DNA of 64,000 bases, from assembly GCA_020881915.1 (NCBI GenBank), contig JAJFPB010000001.1:3658001-3722000 (forward strand). The letters are read 5' to 3'. The notes beneath the pieces are model-generated. The model ran no database searches, had not been told where the DNA came from, and saw only the letters and a list, made by a program, of their open reading frames with translations. Shown piece after piece: positions 22,701-33,550 of this stretch (positions are counted from its first letter, which is position 1; every line of letters begins with the position of its first letter). A program made the translations under genes and the position numbers. The DNA is from Paramyrothecium sp. XJ0827. Taxonomy: Eukaryota; Ascomycota; Sordariomycetes; Hypocreales; Stachybotryaceae.

Positions 22701-23596
22701 ACTACGTACACAGGGCAGGCCGAACTGGACGTGCTGGCAACACGGGTGTGGCCGTCACATTCGTGACGCCTCAACAGGAAAACTGTGCAGTGGGAATCGC
22801 CAAGGCCCTTGAACAGAGTGAGCAGCCAGTGCCAGAGCGGCTCGAGGAGATGAGGAAGTCACATCGAGAAAAGGTCAAGTCCGGCAAGGCTAAGGATGTC
22901 TCTGGATTTGGCGGCAAGGGTCTGGACCGCCTGGATCAGGAGCGTGAAGCCGCTCGTCTCAGGGAACGTAAGACGCACAAAGCCGAGGGCGAGGAAGAAG
23001 ACGACAAGGAGGACAGCAAGAAGGAGGAGGAGAAGGCCGAAAAGGCGCTCAATGCCATCAAAGCCGCCGCTTCAGGCGTACAGTCTCGTGACTCCGCCAA
23101 AGCTGAAGGCGCTGAGGTCAAGGCTACGCCCCGAAGTTCAGATGCCCCCGCTCCTCAAGGCGACAAGACTAAGGATCCCCTGGACAAGGTCAGCTCTGCA
23201 GTCAGCGCCATCAACAGCCGTCTGGGGAAGGCAGGTCAGCTTCGCGCCGGTCAGCCTATCGACAATAAGGGACCTGACGCAGGCGCCTTCCACGCAACAT
23301 TGGAGATCAACGACTTCCCCCAGAAAGCTCGATGGGCCGTCACGAACCGCACCAACGTGGCCAAGATCTTGGAGGCTACTGGTACATCGATTACAACGAA
23401 GGGCACCTTCTACCCTCTCAACAAGGAGGTCCCGCCCGGTGCCGAACCCAAGCTGTACATTCTCATTGAGGGTGACACCGAGCTCGTGGTCAGTTCGGCT
23501 CTCAATGAGCTGACACGCCTATTGAGAGAGGGCACCATCGCAGCGGCTGACGCAGACAGTCGAGCCCCTGCCAGCGGAAGGTATGTTGTTACCTAA
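19748..23596 (+). CDS. PRP5: Pre-mRNA-processing DEAD-box helicase Prp5
   Basis: Start [14 protein letters not shown] at 19748. The first 190 residues are an Arg/Ser/Asp-rich RS-like domain, then a coiled charged segment and the Prp5 hallmark [10 protein letters not shown]. The helicase core has AKTGSGKT (near residue 675), PTRELA, DEAD (near 788), SAT and HRAGRTGR (near 968). A C-terminal KH-like region follows. An intron at 20790-20849 (GTAAGC, CTCTAAC branch, CAG) is likely; it is 60 nt with no in-frame stop, so the product is 1262 aa spliced or 1282 aa unspliced. A second 3n candidate (20335-20385) is weaker. Known role: ATP-dependent proofreading of U2 snRNP binding at the branch site during prespliceosome assembly. 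Confidence 0.93.
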   Translation: MARPRDSRSPSPAGSHHSSRRPRKDDDRRDRDRRDDARDYRRRSRSRSPDVSHRLPPRDDLCSNRRLHEQYRYRDRDRDRERDRDRGRRDRDQPRRRDRSIDRRDDDYHRDGRRDHRDRDRRRSRDRYNERPRSPDRRRNRSRDSDKDRRRREDSRDRPCGPREGTADIQARSARDDGRSRNAPVADGLKGTNDAVGNPHGAQFYKSNHFAQASQPSPSATQDEQKKAERLAKLEKWKKKKEQESQQQQKDVNPSQTRNLLAEMDKKAGVGSPSAVASPTTSSVASPMPKEVSGDASPATPYAGKFDPKAIAKKSAATRSHDGTKQVLGLLDSHSAPLAAPPKQTVAGKHCSSSNYYPIIDSSCTASALPTNRAKTGGFGFSKVLGDNDKLPSKRKLNLDEEETTKRKLTKLPALPVETDNTPYADQDEGGESDDDNFAETEEEAAAAARALHEKRLQAEAENENPTEDPAEEAAKPSEAEAEAEAEASGGAVLAAPATAESEVRANGKAATNGVTVEPAPQDQMDVDEPEDVDPLDAFMSDLQETEVKKPGNKVSAAKKPQEPEAYFSDDDFGFKADGNEDAKAFLAITNKRKKKDIPTVDYTKIDVVPIRKNFWVEPAELNSLTEAELADLRLELDGIKVSGKDVPKPVQKWAHCGLTRQTLDVVETLGYEKPTPIQMQAIPALMSGRDVVGVAKTGSGKTVAFLLPMFRHIKDQPPLKDTDGPIGLIMTPTRELATQIHRDCKPFLKSMGLRAVCAYGGAPIRDQIAELKRGAEIVVCTPGRMIDLLAANQGRVTNLRRVSYVVLDEADRMFDMGFEPQVMKIFANMRPDKQTILFSATMPRIIDSLTKKVLKSPIEITVGGRSVVAKEIEQIVEVREEDTKFLRVLELLGDLYDRDEDARSLIFVDRQEKADDLLKELMMKGYPCMSIHGGKDQVDRDSTISDFKKGVVPILIATSVAARGLDVKQLKLVINYDAPNHLEDYVHRAGRTGRAGNTGVAVTFVTPQQENCAVGIAKALEQSEQPVPERLEEMRKSHREKVKSGKAKDVSGFGGKGLDRLDQEREAARLRERKTHKAEGEEEDDKEDSKKEEEKAEKALNAIKAAASGVQSRDSAKAEGAEVKATPRSSDAPAPQGDKTKDPLDKVSSAVSAINSRLGKAGQLRAGQPIDNKGPDAGAFHATLEINDFPQKARWAVTNRTNVAKILEATGTSITTKGTFYPLNKEVPPGAEPKLYILIEGDTELVVSSALNELTRLLREGTIAAADADSRAPASGRYVVT
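20790..20849 (+). other. Probable 60-nt frame-preserving intron in PRP5
   Basis: GTAAGC donor, CTCTAAC branch-like site and CTTCAG acceptor. Length is a multiple of three and no stop is in frame, so retention would add 20 residues without breaking the protein. Confidence 0.6.
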
Positions 23597-24256
23597 AGAC
23601 GTAAAGCATGTGATACGGCGAGTCATTGCCATGATGTGGACCCGCCGAGTTCGAGATTGCCTTGGAGCTTGGTGCTTGGTGCTTGGTGCTTGTAAGAGTT
23701 GTGGATTTGTGAGATCGAGTCTTTTGCCTGGCGTTTCAAAGGATCACGAGGGAGGGCTGTGTTTCTGCAACACTTGAGCATGTAAAACATGGTAATGGGG
23801 TGGGAAGGCGTCGGCCCAAGGAAGCAGTGACTGTGAAGGGATAATGCATTGGCCGTATCGAAACTTGTAATGAGAAAGTTGCATTTGGGTCTCGGTTCCT
23901 AGAACGAGCCACAGGCTTGAATGCAAGGGCCATATTACTATTCGCAGGACCCTCACGAGATCTAACACCAAATATACTAAACCATATGCTTGAGATGGCG
24001 AGTCCGATAGTATTCACGTTTCGTTCCCCAGCCATTTCTCCTCATTTGCATCCACCGACGTTCGCCTGCTAGCCACTGACCGACTTACTTCCTGGGTATA
24101 CTGTCTCCAACATCAGATGAATAAAAATGAGTTCACTGCGCCCTTCCTTTCCCTCTCTTGGCTCCCTTCACGTGCATCTGGTCCACATCACTTGATTGCT
24201 CCCATAACTCTTCTCTTGGCCGAATGGAAATTCACAGTTGTCGTCGACCACGGACG
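23597..24256. other. Convergent 3' spacer PRP5 / MGNCC gene
   Basis: 660 bases between two stops. It contains a short heptamer repeat at 23661-23692; nothing else recognised. Confidence 0.6.
23661..23692. repeat. CTTGGTG heptamer repeat
   Basis: Period-7 tandem array: one CTTGGAG, three CTTGGTG and a partial unit. Confidence 0.85.
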
Positions 24257-24768
24257 TTAGTTCCAATTGCGGGCCTCCGCAGCATCGGCGGCATCGCGGG
24301 CGCGCAGCTCCTGTTGGCTGACGTCCTGGAGGGTGTCGTTCCTGGTCTGCTTCTTCTGCGCCGCCAGCTGCGCCTGCAGCTTCCCACCCGTTTTGTTGGA
24401 CGACTTTGCGCGCGCCTGGCGGGCGAGGTTGGTGCCGTGTTAGCAGATTGTGTCCTCGGAGCCAAGGAGGAGTGCAATGCTTGGGGTAACGTGACAGTAA
24501 AACACCACGGGAAAACGAAGGGGGGGGGGGGGTTCGGGACAGGACGGGCTCAAACGGCACTCACCTCGGCGGCCTCGGCGGCCTTCCTGCGCGCATCAGC
24601 TGGCCCGGCGCCCGAAGGCTCCTCGGCGTTTCCGCCCAGCGTCCGAGGCGGTCCTCCGACTTTCTTGGGAACCGGGGCGGTCTGGGGAGCTGGGGGCGGC
24701 GCCGACCCGAGCGGACGACCGGGTTGCGCAAAGTTGTCCGACTCTGGCTTGCCGCAGCAGTTTCCCAT
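24257..24768 (-). CDS. Small N-terminally acylated protein (MGNCC), function unknown
   Basis: Exons 24768-24565 and 24415-24257 give 120 aa. The start MGNCCGKPESDNF has Gly2 with Ser/Asn-type context for N-myristoylation and Cys4/Cys5 for palmitoylation, so a peripheral membrane location is likely. A Pro/Ala-rich linker with VGGPPRTLGG follows, then a charged helical tail (DARRKAAEAAE, KLQAQLAAQKKQTRNDTL, ELRARDAADAAEARNWN). I recall similar small proteins with the same start and end in other filamentous ascomycetes, but no known function. Splicing is clear: GAG joined to GCGCGC in phase 0, continuing the helix. The nearest gene is convergent PRP5. Confidence 0.85.
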
Positions 24769-27388
24769 GATGAGCAGGTATGCCTCGGTGCGACGGTGAA
24801 TCCGATTGGCGACAAGTAGTGAAGGGCAGGCGACAGGTGGTGAGAGGCGGCGATCCCTTGGAGCAGCCGTCTATTGTCTAGACGATCAGAATGCGTTTAC
24901 TTGGGAGTACGGACCAACTCACGGCAGTACCTACCCTGCACCGTCGTTTCTAGAGACTGTTTATGACTACTAGGTAGGTATCTTGGTGCCAATAATGGAG
25001 ACTTCCACTACAATGCAGCACAATGCGTGATGGAGGCTTGGGTGTTCGTCGTGCGGAGGGTGAATCTAAGGTAAAGAAGGTGATAGGCGTACGTACATTT
25101 GTTGCGCCAAACAGGTAGCGTCATTTAAGTTACTGGTACCGGTTCCTGTGCTCTCATTGCTCAGGAACGCATTGCCCCGGGTATCTTACCTGTACTGTGC
25201 CTTAGTGCTCTACCCCACATGTTTCCTAAGGCGGTAGGTGAGATAGCTACACTCACTTAGTAGGCACTTCACCTTGCTTGGATTGTGACCTTACCCTACC
25301 CTAAAGCATTGATCGAGGCCCCGCCGTGAAGAGCTTCATAGCCGCTGTAAGATACGATATCCCCCCAAAAGAACAGTGGTTCTTTTCTCTTCTATTCTTG
25401 ATTGCTTGAAGTCGCGTAAATCTAGTAGCTCCATAGTGCGTTACTCAGTATTTGGATAAGCCGAGTGTGATAGCAACTGAATGTCCGGCATAATTACTAG
25501 GATCTTACTCATAATGTAACCACATATATTAGTAAAAAAATGAGTTCCTTTCTTTATCAGGCAACTCACCACTATCTTCATTTTGATTGGCCGAATCAAC
25601 TACCTATATGCTGCAAACCATAGCGGGCCAATCATTCTTACAACCCCCAACCAACATCGACACGTTTCCCATCGACCTACCAAACCTTTCGGCTTTTTGT
25701 ATGGCAGAGAAAGTATCTAGAAAGTTTCAAGTCTTCATTAACTGAATTCTCACCGATTCTTTTATTCTGTTTCTCAAGAACTCCTGGTTCTTGTTTTTGA
25801 TTTAAGATCTGAATAACAACTCCCACGTCCTGGCGCATCAAACTTGATTGCACAATAACACGAGAAACATGGGGGTAATTCACTTCTTGAGTTACACTTC
25901 CCGAAGGCCGAGAACAACGGCTACGCCCTCCTCATATCTGTTTCTGTCAGGTGCTTTTAGGAAGTAGCAAAAAGCTCTTTCACGAACTTCACAAGAGCAC
26001 GATGGAGCCAACAAGACATCGTATGACGCTTCTCTGCGAAGCAAATGTTGCAAAGGCCAAAGGAGCCTCGCACAATCACGTGGTGCTGGCGTAACGTCGA
26101 GTCCAGCCTATCAGCGAGGCAACACGAGTTTGTGTGTGACTAGTGATCACCACCTGTGGCAACGGGGCTTACCTCCACACTCAACTTTTCAACAGCACCA
26201 AAATGCCCTCTCTGCACATACGCATGGCGTAAGCAGAGTCGAGTAGGAACCCAGTCGCCCTGGCGGACCACACCCGCGAGCCAGGAAAAATCAAATATAC
26301 CAAGAGGGTCAGATCCGTGGAGAAATAAGAACCAGCTCATGCAACAAGAAAACTGTGACATGGCCATGATCGAAAACGAAGACTGCAGAAGTACCGGGCG
26401 CAGCACACGGTCAACTTGGAAATTTGGTCAATTTAGGCTCGCATTGGCCCAAGAGACCAAAGTTAGCGGGCACAGTCTACGAATTGGAAGTCCAGCGCCC
26501 CATAACTGATGCAGACACAAGGCTTGCTGGCCGTTCGAGGACGACAACCATGAAGCAGTGTGAAAGTAATTGTCGTCGTTCTCCTCCAAATCAAACCGTA
26601 CACCTCTCTCATGCAGCAGACTCGCAGCTAGAGGCATAAAATCGCGAGGGAAAACCAGCAAGATTTGAGGAAGACATATAGCCAAACGAGCATCAAATTC
26701 TAAGTTCGACGCGGCAGCAGACATGCATGGGGGAATTGTCAGCTGCAGGGTTTTTTCTTTCATATTTAATCAAGAAGGCCCTCCCTCTCTTGAGTGCCAG
26801 GAACTCTGTCCACTACGATCATCTGCACCGCAGCTTCATCGCTCGCGACTGGTCTCGGCCAACGCTGTTTTGGCTGGCAACAGGCCTTATACACCCAGAT
26901 CGACATTGAATTTTCGGCGCATACGTTTTACCACCTAATAACACACTCCTTGATTTCCGGAAGAGCCAAGTCCTCGACAACAGGTAGGTGTTTACCCCCT
27001 GCTGAGGCGCCTGCGGCGGTCGCGCGGGTACTTCACTCGGCTTACCTTTGGCGAAGCTGCCCTCTCATGTCTCACCTCTTTCCTCTACCAGGCCGGCGCC
27101 GGCGCCTGGAAGGAAGCGTCTGGGTTTGGCGACTGCGACTGGAGGGGAGCGTCTGCTTATCTTATCACCCCTCCGTCGCAACCAAGGAACCAGAACAGCC
27201 TTAAACTAAACAACCAGCACCAGCCAGCCAACCAGCCGACCCCTCTTCCGACCCCCCAGTCCCCGTCGCAGTCACAGTCACAGTTCAATTCAGCCAAGGT
27301 CCCTGGGCCATCCGGGTCCTCACTTTTTTTGGCATATCGTCGCGCTTGCGCCCGCGCTTGGCCATCATCACCACCAATGCCCAGCAAA
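24769..27388. other. 2.6-kb gene-poor region
   Basis: Between the divergent MGNCC and zinc-regulator genes. ACCT/AGGT-type motifs recur at 24971-24980, 25185-25200, 25225-25245 and 25270-25302. 25300-25900 is AT-rich. A possible gene relic lies at 26140-26763 (minus). A GTAGGT donor-like site at 26984 may mark a leader intron of the zinc regulator. Confidence 0.5.
26140..26763 (-). pseudogene. Possible gene relic with one in-frame stop
   Basis: One minus-strand frame runs for 208 codons with a single TGA at 26430-26428. The part before the stop reads like protein (ARLAICLPQILLVFPRDFMP, LASLLHERG-type wording, ENDDNYFH), and the part after it is rich in aromatic and hydrophobic residues. A GTAAGC donor-like site lies near its end (about 26173). 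I do not recognise a family. It could be a decayed gene, a gene with an intron around the TGA, or chance. Confidence 0.25.
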
Positions 27389-28896
27389 ATGTCACAATTT
27401 TATCAGGACCACTTCCAATACCCGCCGTTCACCTGTACCGACGACGAATGTGTGGCCCCGAAGCTGTGCGATGACAATGACTGCGCATCCGGCGCCATCC
27501 CCTGCGACGACGAGTCCTGCTACTTCGCCGATCCTTGCGTCAATGAATCCTGCTATTCTGGCCCGGACGTCTGCGTCGATGAGGCTTGCGCCGAGGAGGC
27601 CTGCTACTCTGGCCCCGGTGTCTGCGTCGACGAGACTTGTTTGGACGAGGCCTGCGATGGCGCCAGTCACCCTTGCACCGACGCAAACTGCACGGCCTTT
27701 GCTGGTCTCGCCTCACCTGACTTTCATCATGAGCACTCCAATGGCCTCTCACACATGCCACTCGACCCCATGCAGTTCCTCTCCGCCATGGGCTCGTTAG
27801 ACACCCTTCACGCCGCATTTCACTCCGCGGACTATCACCACACACACTTCTCCCCGGACTCCTGGGACTACGCTCAACAGATTCACACTCATCATGCCTC
27901 AGCATACGGCATGGGATCGACCCTCTCGGCGACGCCTGGCTCACTACCAGGCACCCCCATGACCACTTTCTCAATGGCACAGTCCATAAGCGCCACGCCA
28001 GGGTCACTGTCGTCAATGGAAGGTGCTCCTACTGTCACTGCTGCTCCGACGCCAGGCCCAATCCCTCCCCTCTCTGCTTCCTCCTCCGCCTCCTTCATGC
28101 TTCCTCCCTCGCTCCTCCCCACAGCTGCCTCCCGGAAGTCTTCAAGTACACCGGCCTGTGAGCCACCCTTCGTCTGCAAGTGGGTGACGGACCCGTCAAC
28201 CGGCCTCATTTGCGGAGACCCTTTCAAGGATGACGGTGCCCTGCAAAGGCACTGCAAGGAGCACCATCTTCAAAAACTGGCCAAAGGCCATGAGGGTTTC
28301 TGTTGTCAGTGGCAAGGATGCGAGCGCTCGAATCCCTTCAACCAAAAGAGCAAGCTTGAGCGTCATCTTCAAGTACACACTGGATGTGAGTTTTCCGGTC
28401 CCTCTCGCTCTCTTCCCCACTGACGTGTCAAAACAGTCAAGCCAGTCAAGTGCGGGATTTGCGGCCAGGCCCTTTCGGCAAAGCAATCGCTGGAGCAGCA
28501 CATGAGGACACACACTGGGGAGAAACCCTGGGTATGCAATTTCAAGGGCTGTGGACAGGCGTTCAAACAGCAAAGCGCACTGAGTGAGTCCCATCATCGC
28601 CTTCCATTCATGGCTTCCTCTAATTACTAACGGCAACCACAGCCATGCACCAGCGGACTCATACAGGGGACAAACCACTTGTCTGCGAGATTTGCGGCAA
28701 GAGGTTTGGCGAGTCATCCAATCTATCAAAACATCGCAAGATCCACAACCTGCAAGGCTCGTTTTCTTGCATGTTCTGTGGGAAGAATTTTCATCGTCAA
28801 GATCAGAAACGACGTCACGAGAAGACGCATTTCCCCAAGAACGAAGATGGCAGTGTAGACATGAGCGGGGCGGCAATGGGAATGCTTGAATCATGA
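27389..28896 (+). CDS. zafA: Zinc-responsive C2H2 transcription factor, Zap1/ZafA-like
   Basis: Exons 27389-28385, 28437-28583 and 28643-28896 give 465 aa (469 if the ATG at 27377 is used). Residues 15-105 hold a cysteine array: seven CX4C units with acidic cores (CTDDEC, CDDNDC, CDDESC, CVNESC, CVDEAC, CVDETC, CTDANC). A Ser/Thr/Pro-rich middle follows, then six C2H2-type fingers from about residue 255: the first two in the atypical form of Zap1 (CKWVTDPSTGLICG...; CCQWQGCERSNPFNQKSKLERH), four standard ones joined by TGEKPW and TGDKPL linkers. Known role of Zap1/ZafA: activation of zinc uptake genes in zinc shortage. A CAAGGT hexamer lies at 27295-27300 before the gene. Another fungal finger protein of the same subgroup is the alternative. 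Confidence 0.8.
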
Positions 28897-29749
28897 GCAA
28901 CGGGAATATGCATTTCATGGGCAAATGTAAATGGGCAATTAATGGGCAGGCCAAAAAGGTGATTCAAGGACACGACGAGGACGAGCAGCACGGATACCGT
29001 ATATTTCTCATCATGACGCAACGTTGGGCATAGCATAGAGTATAATCAAGCCAGCCATTTATTCGGTTCTTAAAGATCCTAGCCACGAATAGGCATCAAT
29101 ACGTCCAGGCTCCTTAAGTTGTACGAGAAAGGGTAGACTCATTTGGTCTCCATGCACGCAAGAGCCGGTAGCAATCAATTCACTGCGAAGATGTTGATCA
29201 TGGCCTACATAGGGCTGGCCAATTGAGATGGCGAAAAATGAGTCGTGCTCCAAAACCACATACCCACGAAAACCCTTACTGCGGCTTCTCATTCTGCATC
29301 ATCCCACATGGACCCAAGGCAAGACCTCCGAATAGCAAAAGCGCCATGTCACATCAAAGAAAGGTGGTATATAATGCGTCGTATGGTGCTACCCATAGTC
29401 CGCTCCTCGTCCAATACATCTACATGTTGCAGCGGGGAGGGAGGTCAACCGGAGGTCGCGCACGTCACAGTATTTACACTCAGCGCTCGATACTTTGATC
29501 ATGACCTCATTCTTTTCTTCATAGGCTGCTGAACCTAGCACGCCCATTATGGACATCCCGCCCTAGAACGAGGCCCAAAACCGGGAAATAAGTACAAGTC
29601 AGACCGAGATTCCCAGGAGCCATGCGATGCAAGTTTCGAAGCCTTTTGTTTAGAGAGGAAAAAAGCAAGCGCCACGCCTCCGATTTCCCCCGTTTCCCTC
29701 TACCCATAGACGTCCTTCGCCTCTTTCAATTACTGCAAAACCAAGCCAT
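28897..29749. other. Convergent 3' spacer zinc regulator / RPL35
   Basis: 853 bases between two stops. No gene or repeat recognised. Confidence 0.6.
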
Positions 29750-30600
29750 TTAGGCAGCCTGAAAGGACAGACGAGTCAGCACATGGCACGAGGAGACAAA
29801 GGGAGGTTGAGGGGTTTAGGTTGGAAAGCATACCTTGACAGCGAACTTGCGCAGAGGGAAGTGCGTGTTGCGCTTCTTGGTCTTCTCCAGCACGCGGGCC
29901 TTGTCCTCGGGTGATAACCGGCGGCGGATGGCGCGGGTCTGCTTGGGGCGGAGGTCGAGAGGAGCGTACTTCTTGTTCTTGTAGAAGAGACGGAGCTGGG
30001 CGCGTTGCTTGGCGTTGATGATGGTCAGGACACGGGCGATAGACTTGCGCAGGTCGTGGCTATTACGGCAAGCAGCGGTCAGTAATCGTTCCCTTGGCCT
30101 CGTCCTGCTTCACGTCCCTCCCCAAACAGGAGGGTCTCCTGAGGGTCGGGTCGAGTCGACTTGGGAGGTCACTCACATCTTGGTCAGCTTGGTGCCGGAC
30201 GAAGCGACCTTCTGGACGCGGAGCTGTCCGAGCTCAGACTTGAGCTCTCCGAGTTGCTTGGTCAACTCATCCTTGTTCTTGCCCCAAAGCTGGGCAGCCT
30301 TGACCTTGCCCGACGACTACAACCCAAGTCAGCATAACCGTCCCATCCTGAATGCCCAAAGCAGAAGAAAAAAATTCGCCGAGTCTCGTTTCAAGTGGTG
30401 GTAGAGAAGGGTGATGAGGGATTCGAGGTCCTCGTGCATGGAAAATGGAATCGTGCCATCGAAATCGAAATTTGAGAAATCCACGATCGAGCCGGAGAGG
30501 GGGGTTGTGTTTTGCGTGCAAACGGCAGCGGCCATTGAATTGCTCGGGCAGAATCTGAAAAACGGTTCAGGCGAGGGCTTGACTCACCATCTTGATGATC
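29750..30600 (-). CDS. RPL35: 60S ribosomal protein L35 (uL29)
   Basis: Four coding exons on the minus strand, 30600-30598, 30316-30177, 30059-29834 and 29758-29750, give 125 aa, the normal size. Exon 1 codes only the start Met and the last exon only Ala-Ala-stop. The protein begins [19 protein letters not shown], has the uL29 core [19 protein letters not shown] and [15 protein letters not shown], and the conserved basic tail ([28 protein letters not shown]). It sits at the exit of the polypeptide tunnel on the large subunit. The intron after the ATG is 281 nt, long for this window and typical of ribosomal protein genes. Its exons are short and are easily missed by ORF scanning. It is divergent from GOS1. 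Confidence 0.95.
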
Positions 30601-31080
30601 TTCGAGGGAATGTGCGAAGTGTGTCGACGAGTTGTGTTAGAAATTTCAGCCTCGACCGTGACCGTCCTTGTCGCGATGGATCGTAGGCTTCAAGGAATTT
30701 AGTAGAAGTTTGCCGAGAAGGTGAAAAATTGCCCTAGGGCTTGAGTGACTGTGTCCAGACAAGGAAGGGAATTGGTGGGGCCGGCTCGAGATTTTACAAT
30801 TTTTCATTGGGCTGTGTGTGCGCCGTGGCAGCTACGTCTCGAGCTGGATCACGGGACCTCTCAGGTGACCAAGAGCTCGGTGGAGACAAGGCGGTGTGGG
30901 TTTTTCTGCCGTTTCCAATTCGAGCTGGGCCACCGTTAGCGCGGCTGTCGTTACGTCGCAAGCCCCGGGTATCCCCCGTGATTGACGACAGGTCTCCAGT
31001 CCTGGCCCGGCTCTGCTGCTGCTGCTGCTGCCGCTCCCAAGTGCTCAACAGCATCATTCCGTCAGAACAACTACGCCATC
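30601..31080. promoter_or_regulatory. Divergent promoter RPL35 / GOS1
   Basis: 480 bases. A perfect 10-bp palindrome GCCCTAGGGC lies at 30731-30740, 130 bp before the RPL35 ATG. A CTG repeat at 31012-31030 lies in the GOS1 leader. Confidence 0.5.
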
Positions 31081-31896
31081 ATGTCCGCAACCTCGGGGGC
31101 ACAAGGCTGGACGCAACTGCGGCAGCAGGCCCGCACCTTGGAAACGCAGGTAAGCACATCGCTTTATTCGTCATGCTGCCGATGGTAGCGGCCTTGCTAA
31201 CATGGACGCTGTTGGAAAGACCGACAACTTGTTTCACACGTATTCGCAGCTCGCAACTGTTGCGCACATCCCACCCAAGCCGACAGACGATGAGCGAGAT
31301 ACGGAGGCAAAGATAGAGGAGCTTCTGGAAAAGGTACGGTCTCGCATCACGTTCTCAGTGCATCCCTAAGCTAACAATCATTGGTTGTAAAGCGCGAAGC
31401 CACTGTCACGCAGCTCACGAGGCTGCTCGACTCGGAAGCACCGCTCACCTCGTCCGCGCTCAAGCAGAACAACCTGTCCCTTCTCCGCGAGAAGCTCTCC
31501 TCCCACAAGCGTGACCTCGCGCGGCTGCGTTCGACCCTGCAACAGGCCCGCGACAGGGCCAACCTACTCACCAACGTCCGGTCCGACATCAACGAGTACC
31601 GCGCGAACAATCCCGAAGCCGCCGAGGCAGAGTACATGCTCGACGAGCGGAACCGCATCGACAACAGCAACAGCATGACGGACAGCATCCTGAGCCAGGC
31701 CTACGCGGTCAACGACAGCTTCAACCTCCAGAGGGAGACCATCGCCAGCATAAACCGGAGGATCACGATGGCGGCGAATCAGGTACCCGGTCTGAATTCA
31801 CTGATAGGGAGAATCTCAGCCAAGAAGAGGAGGGACGGGATCATCATGGGTTGCTTCATAGCGTTGTGCTTCTGTCTATTTTGGTGGTTCTTGTAA
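31081..31896 (+). CDS. GOS1: Golgi SNARE Gos1 (GS28)
   Basis: Exons 31081-31149, 31220-31333 and 31393-31896 give 228 aa. All exon joins are phase 0. The N-terminus (WTQLRQQARTLETQTDNLFHTYSQLA) is the regulatory helix typical of Gos1/GS28, followed by further helices and a C-terminal SNARE motif (ILSQAYAVNDSFNLQRETIASINRR ... NQVPGLNSLIGRI). It ends in a tail anchor (GIIMGCFIALCFCLFWWFL) with almost no lumenal residues. Known role: Qb-SNARE for intra-Golgi and endosome-to-Golgi fusion with Sed5, Ykt6 and Sft1. The gene is convergent with ATP10 at 153 bp. Confidence 0.94.
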
Positions 31897-32049
31897 GTGT
31901 AATCGACAGGGAGATTCCGCGAGCCTTGCATCTTCGACGGCGTTTGGGAAAGGGTATCAGCGTATGTATTATTGTACAATATCTGTAGGACAGTATCAGA
32001 GATCCTAACAAACATGTTTGAATCTCAATCGATGCAAGCATCAATCGGA

Positions 32050-33145
32050 CTAGATCTTGGCCGACGTGAGATGTTGCTTCCCTGGATGTCTTTCCCTCGC
32101 GGTTGCCGGCAAGTTTGCATCTCTCTTCAGCTCCTCCACCACTCGCTCGAGTCCTTTGGCTAAGCCCTCGCACTCCAAAGGATGGCTTGTCCCGCTGCCC
32201 GCCCAGCGAATGCGGCAGTGGTGATCTACAAGGTAGGTGTAGCCGACTTTGCTGTTTAGCAGGCCGATCGACTCCCTGATGTTGTCCGTGATGCCGCGCC
32301 GCACGAGGAAGTACTTGTTCCAGTCTTTCTCGGCGAACTGCCTGCGCAAGGATCCCATGAACATGCGGACCAGCCACGCCTTGCCGGAGTTCGGCTCGAC
32401 GTTGATGTTGACGAACTGGGCCAGATCGCCGCTTTGGGCGACGACCTCGTGCAGGGCCGGGTTGGCCTCCTTGGAGACGAAAGAGGCGGCTTGCCGCTCT
32501 GCCCATTGGCTGCTGAAGACGGATACCACGGTTGCCTTGCCCGTGAGCACCGGTGTTGTGTCTCGGGGCTCCTTGTCGGATTTGAGCAGTGTCTGGCCGT
32601 AAAGGTTCGGGAAGAAGAGCGAGAGGTCGGCCTTGAAGAGCCGAGGGGGCGCGATGAAGGACTTGCCCTCATGGAATTGCAAGTTGTTCCAATCACGAAA
32701 GTAAGGGCGGGACATGGAGGCGGTCCTGAGTATAGTATGTTAGCGACTGGAAGGAAATCTTGGGCCGGGAAGCAACTCCTCACAGTTCTTTGCGCCGCTC
32801 CAAATGCTTATCATAATCGACAAAGTCATCCCGCCGTTCTCGCAGTGTTCGATGATCGATGCCCGTGTTCTCGCCAGGACTCGGAGGCAGCGGCATGCCG
32901 ATCGGTCGAGGCAGCGGCTTCGGCACGAATCCCTTTTCTGCGCGCTTGCCGTAGCTTCGGGGCGCCTCGATAGCCTCCCCCTTGATCGTGCTCTTAGGGT
33001 CCATGACTGCGCCAGACCCTGGCTTCTGCGTCGTGGCAGGCCGGATGGCCGAGACGGTGAAGCTTCGGCGCCATTGGCAGAACAGGCATGTCAAGGGCTT
33101 TTTCCCGAGGCCAACGAGGGCCATGTCCAATCCGCGCGGAGGCAT
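32050..33145 (-). CDS. ATP10: Mitochondrial ATP synthase assembly factor Atp10
   Basis: Exons 33145-32784 and 32725-32050 give 345 aa from MPPRGLDMALVGL; the in-frame ATG at 33124 (MALVGLGKKPLTC) would give 338 aa. The 58-nt intron has a GCTAAC branch and CAG acceptor. The N-terminus is basic and free of acidic residues over about 30 positions, fitting matrix import. The domain holds RRDDFVDYDKHLERR, SRPYFRDWNNLQFHEGKSF, SLFFPNLYGQTL, VVSVFSSQWAERQ and GYTYLVDHHCRIRWAGSG, all known from Atp10. Known role: chaperone for Atp6 during assembly of the F0 sector. It diverges from the branched-chain E2 gene. Confidence 0.92.
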
Positions 33146-33550
33146 GGCGACAACTGTGATGCTTTGCGTATCACCAAATCTCAAAATTTGAGGATGGATG
33201 GCGCTGCCCAGGTACAATCGAGGAACCAAAAACGGGTAGCCCGGTCTAAGCCGCTTTAGGTCACCACGTACCTAGACCTTGGGAAGCGGCGACAGGTACG
33301 TACACTAACCGTCTTCGCTTTATCTTATCACAGCTTAATCCCAAGCCCGGGCTGGGGAGCATCCCGCAAACTGGGGAATTGATGACTTCGGCTATTCGCG
33401 GGGTGCTACTCGGTCAAGAAACAATGCCGAATCAACCCATATGTTTATACAAACCCCCGAGGTTCTCCTCCTTGTCTCTGGAACATCTTGCAGGGCTTTT
33501 CTATTCATTTTTGTTCATTTCATATTTGTGCTCTAGAACCATCCTGTAAA
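33146..33550. promoter_or_regulatory. Divergent promoter ATP10 / E2 gene
   Basis: 405 bases between two genes for mitochondrial proteins. Contains an ACGTACCTAGACC stretch at 33267-33279 of the dispersed ACCT type. No coding signal. Confidence 0.5.
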
